Shown here one piece after another: positions 1 through 11,619 of a stretch of DNA of 64,000 bases. Position 1 is the stretch's first letter, and every line of letters begins with the position of its first letter. The notes under the pieces were generated by a model. It made no database searches. It was given only the letters and a program-made list of their open reading frames with translations, and was not told the origin of the DNA. Source of the DNA: Smittium mucronatum (Eukaryota; Kickxellomycota; Harpellomycetes; Harpellales; Legeriomycetaceae). Made by a program: the position numbers and the translations under genes. Location: the NCBI GenBank assembly GCA_001953115.1, contig LSSL01002263.1, forward strand, positions 1 through 64,000, in the 5' to 3' direction.

Positions 1-264
1 AATATTTAATATAGGGTTTTATCATCATTTTTGAGTAAAAAAGATTTATAATTTATAATTTTGTATCCTGTTAACATATACTAATTTAATATCATAGGAG
101 TTATACTAATTGAAATTAAAGCATTCAGGTACACATTTAGAACTTATAATATGTTGCATAGTGACTAAAACCCTCAAATTTTATTACCTTTTGCTAAAGT
201 TTTGAATTTTGGAGGGTCATTTACTTTATGAGCTCTTATCGGAAGCAATTATATTAATAGGGTA

Positions 265-478
265 AATTAAACGTACGATAAAATAGGAAGCCAATTCGTA
301 AATGTGCCGATTGTGCAGTAGGTGATTGTACGAATAGGTCAATGAGCAATTTGCAAATTTTTAGGTAAGTTAATTGGGTGATAGTAAAATGTATAGTATA
401 TTAATTGGGCAGTAGGTGAAATTGTAAGGTGGAGAAAATAGAATGTCAAATTGTCAGTAGGTCAAATTTAAATAGACC
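265..478. repeat. Decayed tandem repeat, about 47-bp period
   Basis: The core cagtaggtga recurs near 316, 410 and 455, with a weaker copy (gggtgatagta) near 376. This gives spacings of about 94 and 45 bases, i.e. multiples of about 47. Intervening pieces also resemble each other (aataggtcaatgagcaattt near 332 and aataggaagccaattcgtaa near 283). The block is visibly less A+T-rich than its flanks. It looks like an old minisatellite or the internal repeats of a lost element. No open frame accompanies it. Confidence 0.45.
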
Positions 479-499
479 AATAGTCACTTCACAGTTCTA

Positions 500-2220
500 T
501 CTACTTACTTTTTTCATCGAAATTGGATTTATAAGTTATTAAAAATTTTTCATATTTTATTTTTGGTATACATTATTGATTTGTATGATTATATTTTTAA
601 TTTTTTTATCCAAATGTGTTGAAAATACATAATTTATATATGTATTGTCACTATAATGATAATAGAAGAAATAACTTCAAAATTTTATAATATTTAAAAA
701 ACTCGTGTCTTATAGCTTTTTAATTTTTTTTTCTTTTTTCAACAAGATGTAGTTTTAAAAAAAAATATATCGCATTAATTGAGCCTTTTTCTTTATAAAT
801 TTTTTATAAAAAAAATATTTATAAAAATCTTTCTGTGAATGCAGAATGTATCTTTTAAAAAAAATTATTTTAATTTAATTTTAGTTAATACATGATAATT
901 TCGGGATTTCGAAAGTGATTTTTTCGTTTAAATCAAATAAAATAAAGAGATTACATTTTCATTTGGATTTTATATTTTTTTTTGATTAAATGAATATAGT
1001 CTTTTTATAAAATTTGTTACGATAAAATACATATATAACAATTTAATGCAAAATTGGTTTTATTTGAAATTAATTTAAATATATAAATATTATTTAATCT
1101 GAATTTATGTTTTAATAATATAAATTATTGTTATACAGTATAGAAGTTTTTGAATAATTTATTTTAAATAATATTAAAATTGTATTGCTATTTTATAAAT
1201 TAAATATAGATAAAAAATAAACTTATAGAATCTCAGAAAATTTTGACTTTGAATGAATGTTGTAAAATAATTTACACTATTTACTAATTGGAATTTAAAT
1301 ATTAATATTATAATAATTTTTAAAAACCCAAATATACCTTGCAATAGGCTGTAATATATTCTAAAAAATATTTTATTTAACGCGATTGATAATTTATTAT
1401 TTAATAATAATTTATTTTGATAATTAATGAGATATTAATCATTAATTTTAATAATTTATCAATTTATTAGATATTAATTTTATCATATTCATGAAAAATT
1501 TATTTATTTAATTCATAATAAAACAGTATTATAATATCGATAAAAATTATTGAGTCTTAAATAAATAAAACCGAAATATAAAAATTCAGATAATTTAAAA
1601 AAATAACCATTACTTAATTAAAAAAATCAAAATTTTTGAATATTTGCATTTGTTCTAAGATAAAGATAAAGAGAAAATTTTCTAAATTTTCTTGTTTTTT
1701 TTTCTTTAAATATTTATATCACCTATTACTAAATTATTTTTAATTAAATTAATAAACCTTCAGTATAGATTAAATCATACATCAACTTTTTTGGACTATT
1801 AATTTTGGAAAAAACGCTAAAAACTAATTTATTTTTTGTGACAGAGGGTAAAAATTTATAGCATATTTGTTTTGCATTAATTTCAAAATATAACAATAAA
1901 TATTTTTGATTTAAACAAAAAGTTTATAAATACTCGATAATAAATCAAAATTAGATAGGGATTTCACTTCAATTAAATCTATTAAGCGATTATGAAAAAT
2001 TTTGCTCGAAGGACATATCTTATAATTTTCAAAAAAAATCTGATTAAGATTGTTATGTAAAAAAGAAAAACCCTTCTTTGGGGACTAGATTTTTAAATAT
2101 TTCCTGTAAAATGGTGATAATTCATTTAAATACTGATTACTCAGAGATTTTTTATGTTCTTTCTAATAAAAAAACTAAAATTTGGAAAAAAATTATGGAA
2201 TATAATATTTTGATGTGAAG
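500..2220. other. Featureless A+T-rich DNA
   Basis: I see only homopolymer-rich A+T DNA here, with no sustained open frame, RNA-like fold or clear repeat. The missing 5' part of the copia-like element ending near 3.9 kb could lie in this stretch or left of the window, but I could not recognise reverse transcriptase or integrase motifs. Confidence 0.6.
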
Positions 2221-2221
2221 T

Positions 2222-2765
2222 TTTTAACCCCTAAGAGTGAAATACCTTGCCGTAGTTTAGGGGCATAATATTTTATTTTTCGAAGTACACTAAACTAAAA
2301 TTTCACGCAGCTTTGTACTTTTCTTGGTTGGTAGCAGTGGAGACAGCGCACAGCGATTCCGGAGGAGGAACATCTAGAAACAGGAGGAACCGATCGTTTA
2401 TTACAGCTGAGACATAGTCTAGTACACAATCCCAGCGTTTGATAGCCATACTGATGTTAGAATCTAACAGCGATTTGTAGGAAAACCATGTAGTTCAAAC
2501 TCAAGTTTTGATAGGAGCCTAATTTTATTAATCCTGTTAGAAATAGGCTCTGAATAGGAGCTCAGTAGCTTCAATGAACTATTTTTCATTGAAAAAAAGC
2601 TTAATTATTGACTGCATGTAACCTTAGTAATCCAGCCTACTTGAAGCAATGCCAGGGTGGGTCTTTTTATTGGTAGATTGCACTCTTTTCCTTTAGTTAC
2701 TCAGAAATTAGACCGGCAGAGGAGCTTATTGTATTTAGGATAATAGTCGTTTATATACGACTTTT
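2222..2765. other. G+C-richer island of unknown origin
   Basis: Base composition shifts abruptly to roughly 40% G+C, far above the flanks. At its left edge a 7-bp perfect inverted repeat (cccctaa at 2228-2234, ttagggg at 2257-2263) brackets a 22-base loop. The sequence ttggtagcagtggagac near 2328 resembles a tRNA-primed primer-binding site next to an LTR, but I found no LTR end beside it. All six frames contain several stops and none matches a family I know. It may be a younger or less mutated insertion, or the 5' internal part of the retroelement whose 3' end lies at 3.3-3.9 kb. Both readings are inference. Confidence 0.4.
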
Positions 2766-3339
2766 TCTATTTTTCATATTTTATTAGTACAGTTTTTAAT
2801 GACGTTATCTTAAAATAATATTTCGTGATACAAAAAAAAAAAAAGTGAAAATTTTAAATTTTGAATTTAAATGATGATATTAATGAATTCTAAAAACAAA
2901 ATAGTTATTTTTTGGTAACGAAATTGATACAGGACTACAAATATATTGGCTGATGTATTTAATTTTCATTTTTCATCTTTCTGATAAAATATCATCCAAA
3001 TTTTTATTTATATACATTTTGACGGAAACAATTCATTTGAATCATTGTGTAAGTTTTGATGTTTGACCATGTTTAGTTTTAAGAAATTTTTTTTCATCAG
3101 TACGTTTTTTTACAAATTTATAAATTAGTTTCACATATGAAGAATAAAATTTAAATAATTAGGAATGCGATAAAAATAATTTTCAAACATAAACATCATT
3201 TTTTTAAACTTATGAGCTTCTCTAACGGGCAAAATATGCATTAAATGCTCTATATAAATTATAAATATCAATTGTTGGATAATTAAATTTTATATTTGCA
3301 TTTTTTACTTCAAAGGTGTTCAATTTTGTAAGAATATTA

Positions 3340-3638
3340 TCAATTGAAGCTATCGGCTCGCGATTGTATGCAATATACACGGTTTCATCTTGATTTCATT
3401 CGTGATTCACTACCCAAAATTTGAAACATATCGGTTCATTATCTGTAATGAGCCTATTATAGCCGGATTAAACTAAGAAGGAGATTTTTTTTGAATATAA
3501 TGTAAAGGGGAACAAGGAAATAGAAATGATAAAACTAATTTAAAGATTTGCATTCCACAAAGTGAGAATGTAGGCTGATTATATAGCTAAGAACTAAATA
3601 GAAAATATTTATGATTAATTATTAAAAAAAGGGGGCGA
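3340..3638 (+). pseudogene. Ty1/copia RNase H C-terminus, decayed
   Basis: Three pieces in copia RNase H order are visible. SIEA (from 3340) matches the S-x-E-A of the first RNase H motif. FIICNEPIIAGLN (3429-3473, another frame) matches the CDN-x-x-AI-x-L motif. From 3472 the frame beginning TKKEIFFEYNV matches the TKHI-x-x-x-Y block and runs through EIEMIKLI to ADYIAKN, which matches the family's ADxxTKxL motif. In-frame stops interrupt it at TAA and TAG codons, and about seven residues seem missing between the second and third blocks. The reading ends at a polypurine tract and a TG dinucleotide, where the 3' end of a copia internal region should lie. The rest of pol was not recognised upstream. 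Confidence 0.5.
3624..3638 (+). promoter_or_regulatory. Polypurine tract of LTR retroelement
   Basis: Seven A, five G, then CGA immediately precede TGTATGCGG. This is the usual arrangement of a plus-strand primer (polypurine tract) against the start of a 3' LTR. Its position directly after the RNase H remnant supports the call. Confidence 0.5.
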
Positions 3639-3897
3639 TGTATGCGGCCAATAATTATTGGGTAATTTATTAATCATGAATTATGATGAAAATATTTTTT
3701 ATTTTAATTATTTTTTTCCTTACTTACTATGAAGTGTATACGTAATACAAATGTTGATTTCGCAAAAATCAAAATATTATCACTTTGATATTTTTATTTT
3801 TTAGAATTCTCAAAAAAGTTATCTTATATAAAGAGAAAATAAAGACAAAAAAAATAATTCTGAAATAGAAGATTATTCTTTGACTGCTCGCGTTACA
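3639..3897 (+). repeat. Candidate 3' LTR of copia-like element
   Basis: The segment starts TGTATG directly after the polypurine tract and can be ended at GTTACA, giving short inverted termini (TGTA/TACA) and a length of about 259 bp. Inside are a TATA-like TATATAAA (3825-3832) and AATAAA (3838-3843). The 3' limit is my choice. I found no second copy in the window to fix it and no clear target-site duplication, because the 5' LTR is not visible. The polypurine tract and RNase H context are stronger evidence than the LTR sequence itself. Confidence 0.4.
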
Positions 3898-5450
3898 TTT
3901 TTGATTTATTGATGGGTAGTGTAATAATTATTTTCAATTCAGATAAATTTCCAAATAAATTCTAATTATTTTAGCTAATAATGTTATCAAGCTAAAGTCA
4001 TACGACTTAATGAAAAATTGATTTTTTTTTGAGTTTTCTATAAAATAGTTATTAAAGTTCTGATTTATTGATGCTAAAAAATATTTAAAAAAATTGATGA
4101 TTTTTTTGAGCCTTTTTTTGCAAAAATTATAAATAAAATATAATGGAAAATTGAATCAGATTTTAGTTTTTTTATTTATTACTATCTCTAAAAACAAAAT
4201 TATTATAAAAATTGAAAAATTTCTGATGAAAAAAGGGTTAGGTGAATATTAGTAATAATAATCACATATGTGATAAAGATTTAAACTAAAAAAGATCATT
4301 ATCTTTATGTCGAAAGTAAGAAGCTTACTAAAAAAAAATACCTTGTATAAATATATATAATTTTTATATATTTCAGTAGAATGGATACAATTTTACACTA
4401 TACATAATATCAATTTATAACTTACAAAATAAGTAAATGGATTTATTTCATACAATATAAATTATACACGTAAATTTTGGTTTAAATAGTAATGATTAAA
4501 TATTTTAAAATTCTTTAACATATTATTTAGCTGTCATTTATCTAAGATAAATTTTAAATCAAATTCATCAGATGAAATATGAAATTTTCAATTAATAGTG
4601 ATAAAAAATTGTATTATAACTGAAGCTAGACAAAAATTACAATATTATCTTTTAAAAGAATTAACCTTAGTTAGAAAAATGATCTAAAAGAAAAAAATAT
4701 CGAAGAAACTAAAAATAATAAGAAATGAGACATCTGGAACGAAATTAAGGCCCATCAAAGTTGTATTTCCAAGGTAGAAAAGCTAATAAAATATTAGTTA
4801 AATGCTTCTCTTTTTTATATATCTGACTCTGATAAAATTTATATCCATTTACAATCACTTAAACTGACACTAAAATTCATAACAAAGATAATACCTCTAT
4901 ATTAAACTTCATAGATAAAAATATAAATTAAACTTCATATATAAAAATATAAATTTTCCCTAATAGAAAAAATCTGGCTTCTTTATATAATATTGAAATA
5001 AATTTTAAGATTCTATCAAATTTAAACCATCATTTTAGATATAATTTCTTTAAATTAAATAAAGACCATATTTCTTAAAAAAAATAGATAATTCTATTAA
5101 AGATTTTTTTACTATTTTTTTTGGGAATTGCTAAATGTACGTCACATTTTTGCTAAACATACACTATTAAAAAAAAAAATCGAATCCTATGGGATGTATA
5201 ATTTATGAGATATTATTAAAAAAATCAAAAGATAAATATTTATGCAATCAAAATATTTCATATTCATAGAAATTTGAATTCACCTTTTAGTAAAATAAAT
5301 AAAAATTATATTATCACTATTAATATTCTTAAGTTTCAACAATGAGTTTAATGACTAAAAAATAGTGGATAAGAGATGAGTTGATAACTGATCTTAGGGA
5401 AAATTTAAATAACAAAACTTTACATAAAAATTAAAAACCCCAATAGATAT
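3898..5450. other. Featureless A+T-rich DNA
   Basis: No coding-like stretch is seen apart from scattered chance frames. It holds one short tandem duplication (4901-4952, listed separately). The 5' terminal inverted repeat of the downstream MULE should lie in the right half if the element was ever complete, but I could not pick it out by eye. Confidence 0.55.
4901..4952. repeat. Two tandem copies of a 26-bp unit
   Basis: The unit attaaacttcatagataaaa plus atataa occurs at 4901-4926 and again at 4927-4952 with one mismatch (tag/tat). It is a recent local duplication. Confidence 0.8.
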
Positions 5451-5454
5451 GTTG

Positions 5455-7238
5455 TTTATATTGTTTAGGAAAAATCTGGAAGCTATATAGGAAATCTGAC
5501 TACAAAAAATTATGAAGGCGAAAAGAGTTCGGGATTAAAAAAAACTCAATGCCCATTCATGCTTAAAGTTATGAAAAACGGGGATAAGAACAGGATTTAT
5601 GAAATCATTAACAAATATTATAATCATAAGCTAAAAAACAAGGCTTTAAATATTCACAACAGCAGAATTTTGAACTCAAATAGAAAATTCATGATATCCT
5701 AATCTTATGAATCAGGGGTAGCTCCGAGAGAAATTTTAACTATAATCCGAAGAAAATATCTTGAATTTTCTGCATCTCAAAAAAAAATATACAATGGAAT
5801 AAAAAAAAACAAAATAGAAAAGTTGAATGTTAGAAACCCCATACAAGCACTTTTTGACATATTCAATGAAAAAAATGTATTTACTAGGCACAAAACTGAG
5901 GAAAGTGGAGAGATCTCCTTTCTTCTATTTTCACTTGAAAAGAGTATTGAACTCACCAAAAAAACTCTAATATATTTCTAATAAACTGCACTTATAAAAC
6001 TGACAAGTTCAGGATACCCCTTCTACAGGTTGTTGAAATTTTTAGCACATAAAAAATCTTCTATTCGTGCTTTTGATTTATGAGATGTAAAACTGAGGAA
6101 TATTATAATAGTATTTCTAAAGGTTTATAGATGCATTTATAAATTTAAACTGTCAAAAGTGATACTTATTGATTGAGAATTAGCCCTAATAAACTCCTTA
6201 GAATTTTATTTCCCCTAAAGTAAAAACATGTCGTTCCTATGGCGCATAAAAAAAACTTTAAATCTAAAATGAATAAATTTAACATTCCGGAAAAAGAACA
6301 ATTAATTAACTTGTGGTATAATATGATAAATTCTCAAAATGATTATATTTATCAAAGAAAATTTTCCGTATTTAATTTACAAATATCAGTCTACAAAAAA
6401 TTCCACAAATACACCAATAGAACATGGATTCCGTATAAAAAAAGGTTTATAGGAAAAAGAACTTACCAGTATACGCATTATGGGAATAAAAATACATCTA
6501 GAGCAGAAGGTGCACATTCTGCACTAAAATAATATTTGAGAGTTTCAACTGGAAATTATTTAAAAGTTTTCTAAAGCATAAATTTGCCCGTAGAAAAAAA
6601 CTAAAAAAGAATAGAGCTAATTTTAGCTTCTGATTCGCAAAAAGTTTAGAGTTATCTTCAAAGAAACATCTATAGGAATATATTATGTAAAATATATGTT
6701 TATGCATTAAGAAAAAAAGAGGAAAAATATCAGATTTTTTTGAATGAAACCAAATATATAATATCTTCCAAGTTAGGGAATACTTTTAGAAGAGCTATGA
6801 GTCTCTCATCCTCACACGAAATAAAAAAATACTTAAAAAAGAAAAAATGATAAATATATTATAAATATATATTTTCATTATTCTTAAAAAACAAAGCTCT
6901 GTAAGAATTTTCGATTTAAACCCCAAATTCCAATTGAGTTCAAATTTAAATCAGAGCTGGGAGAATATTATAAATAATTTTTCAGTCTCCCAGAATATCT
7001 GAGAGAGATTTAATTTAAAAAATTTTCTAAATTTTTGAATATGAGATTTCCAATCATTAATCCTCCTATTATCTAGAGCACAAGGAGGAGACCGAAAAAT
7101 TATTAAAAGATTAAAATATCATCGAATAAAATGAAACTGGTATTTTTTGAACTTTTAGATAAATCTACGGCTAAAAAATGCAGGTTTTGTGGGAATATTG
7201 ATCATAAAATTAGAGCTTGCACCAGTCACCACACAGAA
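5455..7238 (+). pseudogene. MULE (Mutator-like) transposase with FAR1 domain, broken
   Basis: The segments follow the order of a FAR1-type Mutator-like transposase. The FAR1 DNA-binding part (5455-5640) includes KKTQCPFMLKV and YYNHKL. GVAPREILTIIRRKY follows at about 5716-5760. NPIQALFDIF (about 5835) and ISFLLFSLEKSIEL precede the DDE core. INCTYKTDKFRIPLL (5981-6025) is the DCTYKTN motif with the first catalytic Asp changed to Asn (5984-5986). ID-stop-ELALINSL keeps the second Asp (6171-6173), but the following Arg is TGA. A 97-codon open stretch (6239-6532) contains SRAEGAHSALK with the catalytic Glu at 6506-6508. The C-terminus ends in a KGRPKG-like piece and a CX2CX4HX4C zinc knuckle (7179-7220). 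Stops are common and the frame changes within A runs near 5958 and 6248. About 590 codons is a normal family length, so this is a decayed autonomous element. Confidence 0.9.
7179..7220 (+). other. CCHC zinc knuckle remnant of the MULE
   Basis: CRFCGNIDHKIRAC reads as an intact CX2CX4HX4C knuckle, preceded in frame by FELLDKSTAKK. MULE transposases with a FAR1 N-terminus often end in a zinc knuckle or SWIM finger. All four zinc ligands are preserved although the rest of the protein is broken. Confidence 0.85.
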
Positions 7239-8736
7239 AAAAATAGCTAATATTAGAAGCCAATATTTTTTTAGGATAAAAGATTTAAAACTGCAGATTC
7301 TTTATCATAATATATTATCATTTCTACCTTTTTCTAAAATATAATTCTAAAATTTTAAATGATAGATTGGTTATAAAATTTTGAGCATCTTAACACGGGC
7401 CTTTATATTTTATTATTCACCATAGCCACATTTTTATCCAAAATATAAGATTTTTTTTGATATTTTGGCAATAAAGATTAAAATGGATTTTTTATTACAA
7501 AATTAGAAGATTATTTAATTTATTTTGCAAAAGATGATATGAATTCATCTATAACTAACATAAATAAAATTGAAGTAAATTTCTTTTATGAGAAAAAAAA
7601 ATCTGTGCTTTTTTCTAGCCATTTCAAGTTATTTAAACCCACTTTATTTATAAAAATTTATATTGAAAAAAAACATGATCATACGTTTTTCAAATAAATT
7701 AATTATCGATTATTTCGAGATAATAAAATTTAATAGTGAGTTAAATGCAATAAATTTTTAGAAAAAAAATACTGCTAAAGAAATCTAGAAATATGTAATT
7801 GGGAAACTAAAAGCATTTAAATATTAATTGGATAAAGGTTTACTTATATCTTGAATTGTAGATCTAAAAATGACGTGAACCAGAGTGGCAGAAGTCAGAT
7901 ATAATCTGTAATATTTTTGAGGAAAATAAGGGTTAGTATTTTAAATATTAAGTTTTTAAGATCAAAAAATTGATAACAGTGCTTACTTTATTCGGGAAGA
8001 ATGAAATTAGAACTGATATTAAGTTTGGTAGATTTTTAGTGTTTCTGGTTTCCGGTGGAGAAGATTTGGAAAAAGGCTTATTCAAATTTTCATATTTATA
8101 AAATATCAGTTTAAAGATTATATATTGCTAGCAGACTGGTATTAATTGAATTTATCAGGTTTGTGATTTGGTCTGAGATAAGGGATGCTAAGAATAATAT
8201 TGATTTGTGGCTGGATAGAATTAAAATAGTCAAGACTTGAGTTTTGAAAGAATAAGGGTAGATCAGAATTGAAGATTTTAAAAAAAATTTATAACACATT
8301 TGAAGTTTGGAAGATTTTAAGTAAGTATCTTTAAATATTGAAAATTTGGACCATAGTTTGTAGGTTGTATCGGTATCGATAATTATTCTTGATGGGATAG
8401 TAATATATATATTTGAGGGGGGTTCATAAACACGTTTTTATAAAAAAATAGTGTATTTAGAAATATTTATCATCTTTTGTAGTTCAAAGAAAATAGAAAA
8501 CAACACAAAAGTTTAAATTATTTGACCTTGGTATTTCATATAATGGGATTTATTATACTAATATTTTTGACCAAAGAAATATTAGAATCTGTAAGATTTA
8601 ATAAGCCAGTTAAATCTAATATACTGCTTACGATGTGCGTTTACAAAAAATCTACGTACAATTAGCAGTTCCCTTTTTTTTAATAATTATTAAAAAACTA
8701 ATATTTAAAATAACTTTATTTTTATAAAGCAAAAAT

Positions 8737-8798
8737 TTAAAATTATATTTACTGAATCTTAAAATTATATTTACTGAATCTTAAAATTAAATTTAGTA
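8737..8798. repeat. Tandem 22-bp repeat, 2.8 copies
   Basis: ttaaaattatatttactgaa plus tc is repeated exactly at 8737-8758 and 8759-8780. A third, diverged partial copy follows to about 8798. Confidence 0.8.
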
Positions 8799-9183
8799 AG
8801 GATAAAATTTAAATTTTGACTTATCCAAATATTATTAGCTATTTTTATTGTTCAAAAGTGATTAAAGCCAAAAGTAAAAATAAGAAAAATTATAAAATTA
8901 TAAAATTTAGTATAGCTTTATACAGTTAAATTTCTTAAGAGAGGAGAAAAATGATTTTTTTTACTTTAGAATATCAAATTTACAAAGAATCGTCTTGAAA
9001 AAATATTAAAAAATTTGGGGTTTTTATGAAATTTTTATTTCTTTGATATTTCAATTTTATAAAAAATTAGTATTGCTGCCCTAAAACGAAAATAAAAATA
9101 AACTAATTTAGAAAATTGAATATTTCGTTTTTATTATTACTAAAAATCATATTAACTTTATAACATATAATATAAAAAATATT

Positions 9184-9231
9184 TATTATTATTGAATAAA
9201 ATTTATTTATTATTATTGAATAAAATTTATT
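9184..9231. repeat. Two perfect tandem copies of a 24-bp unit
   Basis: The unit, which begins tattattattgaataaaatt, occupies 9184-9207 and 9208-9231 without mismatch. Confidence 0.8.
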
Positions 9232-11241
9232 TTTAAAATATTGAAAATAGACAAAAATCGAGGTACATAATTTTTTTTTTTTATTAAAATATGTCTAATA
9301 ATGATAAATGAACGGTTTTTTTAATATAATATTTTATATTTTGTCTAGAAATATTATATTATTTAATTTTTTAAATTTTTTTACGTTTAAACATGTATTT
9401 CTCAAGTTGAATAAAGTTACTAGAGTAATTCTGTATAAATATAATAAATTAATATATAAAGATTGATATTTAATAGTAATAACTAATAATAACTAAATAA
9501 CACAATTTTTTTAGATTAATTTATAAAAAAATAGGTTTTAAGTAAAAACTTATAGTAAATCTTAAAACGAAACCATATTTATTACATTTTAATAATTCTC
9601 TTCAGAGAATTTTATAATAAAAATTTTCAATATAAAAAAATTATTAAATTTATAAACTAAATTTTAATACCTCTAAATATCTACAAGATTTAATAAAATA
9701 GTGTATAAAATAGACAACCTAGTTAGAAAAAATAGCTAAAATATATCACAATTTCACCAATATTAATTTAAGGGAGTGTTATAAAATTTAAAAAATTCAT
9801 TTTCTAAAATTCATCATTCTGATTTTTTCAAAAATATACTGTGAAAGCTTACAAGATATTTAATAATATTTCCGAACATTTGAAAATAATTATTAGAATT
9901 TTAAATAATTTTGAATTTGTAAAAAATAAGTATAAATAATTTTTAATGTATTATAATAATTGAATCTAAATTCATAACTCATATAAAAATTTAGATAAAT
10001 TTTTTAATTAGTATCGAAAAAAATAAGAAATAATTTTCATTTTGAATTTTTATCATTAGATAGATAATTTTTTCTTTTTTTTGTATACACTTTATTAATT
10101 AAATCTTTTGTTTTCGGTTATTATATAATTTTTTTGTGTAAAAAAAAATAAATATTTGTGTTTAATTATAATAGTTTAATTTTGAATAAGTAGACATCTG
10201 AAATTTTTTTTCAGGTTAGTGACTTTAGAGTTCTTTTTTGGATAAAAATAACGCATAACTTCAAAAATAAAATATTTTTTGTTATGCATGTAGGATAAAA
10301 AAATGGTTTGTTAAAACTCTTAATATAACGAGTAGAATTTTCTCTGATTATTTTTATTTATTCATAATTAATACAATTTAATTTGTTGAAAAGAGAGATT
10401 TTTTTTTTTAATTCATCATATTCCGCTCTTAATTTTATTAAAGAGTTATATAAATATTAATTTCAAACCGATTTATTGCTCTTGAAATTTTTATAAACAA
10501 TTTAAATGATACATTTTAGAATATACATGTTTATAATAATATTTGGATTTAATATATTGAAAAAATAATTTTGAATTTTAATGGTAAAGCTGATTTTTCA
10601 ACAAATTATAATTATATAAAATTTTTTAGTTGTATTTAATATTTCTCCTAAAGCTAAAAAAAGCTCTGTTATATCTATTATCTACAAATAGATGTTAAAA
10701 ATTATAATTTTTTGAAGATATTCTGTTTATTTTTTTATTGTGTGTGCTAAATTTACAGAGCTTCGAGTTTAAAATGCTAAAAAAAATCATCTTTGAGTGA
10801 AATTTTTTAAAAATTTAACAGAGACTAATCAATAGGTCATAACATTAATAAAATGATTGTGAATAAGTATTTTTTTTGTCTAGAAAATTATTTAACCATT
10901 TCATTTTTTGGGTTTGAAATTTTTTGCTTAAATCTCTCTATGAGTTTTAAATTTTTATTATTGAACTTATTAAATAATAGATAACGAATCACTGTATATA
11001 TGGGAGATTATTAAGCAAAGGAGACACTTTTTTCTATCGATTTTATAAACTGAAAAAATTCTGAAGTTAATTTTCATAATTAAAATCGAAAACCCCCTAA
11101 TAAGAATATTCAAATGAAAAATGGAAATAATATCATAATTTTTGATACTTTTTACGAAAGTTTATACCAAATTAAGTTTCAAATATAATTACATTAACCC
11201 GAATCACAATAAAGCTCTTGAGTAAAGCTAAACAGAAATTT

Positions 11242-11613
11242 TTATATAAGTGAAGAGTGTTTAATTTTTTTGTTGCAAGAATCTGACAGAAACTGATAAT
11301 TTGTTGCAAAAATAATATGAAATAAATAAATAATAGAACTGGTATTACAAATGAGAATTTTTTTTGAATATTGCATTCCGATCTTAATTATACCTTCCAT
11401 ACCTCTGACACAAGCCTTAACTGATTCCAACCCCCCCCCAGTTAATCAAGCTTCATGATAAGTAACGATTCTCAGCCCGAAACAAGTATATTTAAATCCT
11501 TTTACTGCTCTCCCATCACAGACAGTTCTTATACTCATATTAGGCTTGAAAATGTTGCAATTTTGACTTTGTGCTTTTAGAAAACTAATATAAGCCCATC
11601 CAAAACTTTTCTT
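11242..11613 (-). pseudogene. Probable Merlin/ISXO2-type transposase N-terminal fragment
   Basis: One minus-strand frame runs about 124 codons with a single internal stop (TGA before the LTGGG segment), unusual in this stop-rich DNA. It begins near KKSFGWAYISFLKAQ. It then shows MSIRTVCDGRAVKGFKYTC, compatible with the zinc-ribbon region of ISXO2/Merlin transposases, although the expected CxxC pairs are only partly present. Next comes IIKIGMQYSKKI, like the conserved S-x-R-x-G-x-x-F segment, and SSIIYLFHIIFATNYQ, like the following I-x-L-x-Y helix. The DDE domain expected downstream (toward lower coordinates) was not recognised. The LTGGG residues are encoded by a run of nine C on the plus strand (11431-11439). 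The family call is tentative; the coding signal is firmer. Confidence 0.4.
11431..11439. repeat. Run of nine C
   Basis: Nine consecutive C interrupt DNA in which G or C runs above four are rare. The run lies inside the minus-strand coding remnant, where it encodes glycines in frame, and may be a slippage expansion. Confidence 0.85.
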
Positions 11614-11619
11614 CTATAT

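Larger units (their letters stand above)
7260..11230. other. Mostly featureless DNA with a G-rich patch
   Basis: The part from about 7850 to 8420 is richer in G on the given strand and less A+T-rich. It has short coding-like pieces in several frames but no recognisable motif. The rest is homopolymer-rich A+T DNA with two short tandem duplications (8737 and 9184, listed). No gene is seen. Confidence 0.5.

Noticed and set aside
7850..8420. G-rich patch considered as a decayed gene
   Set aside because: No frame stays open for more than a few dozen codons without a stop, and no motif of any family was recognised.
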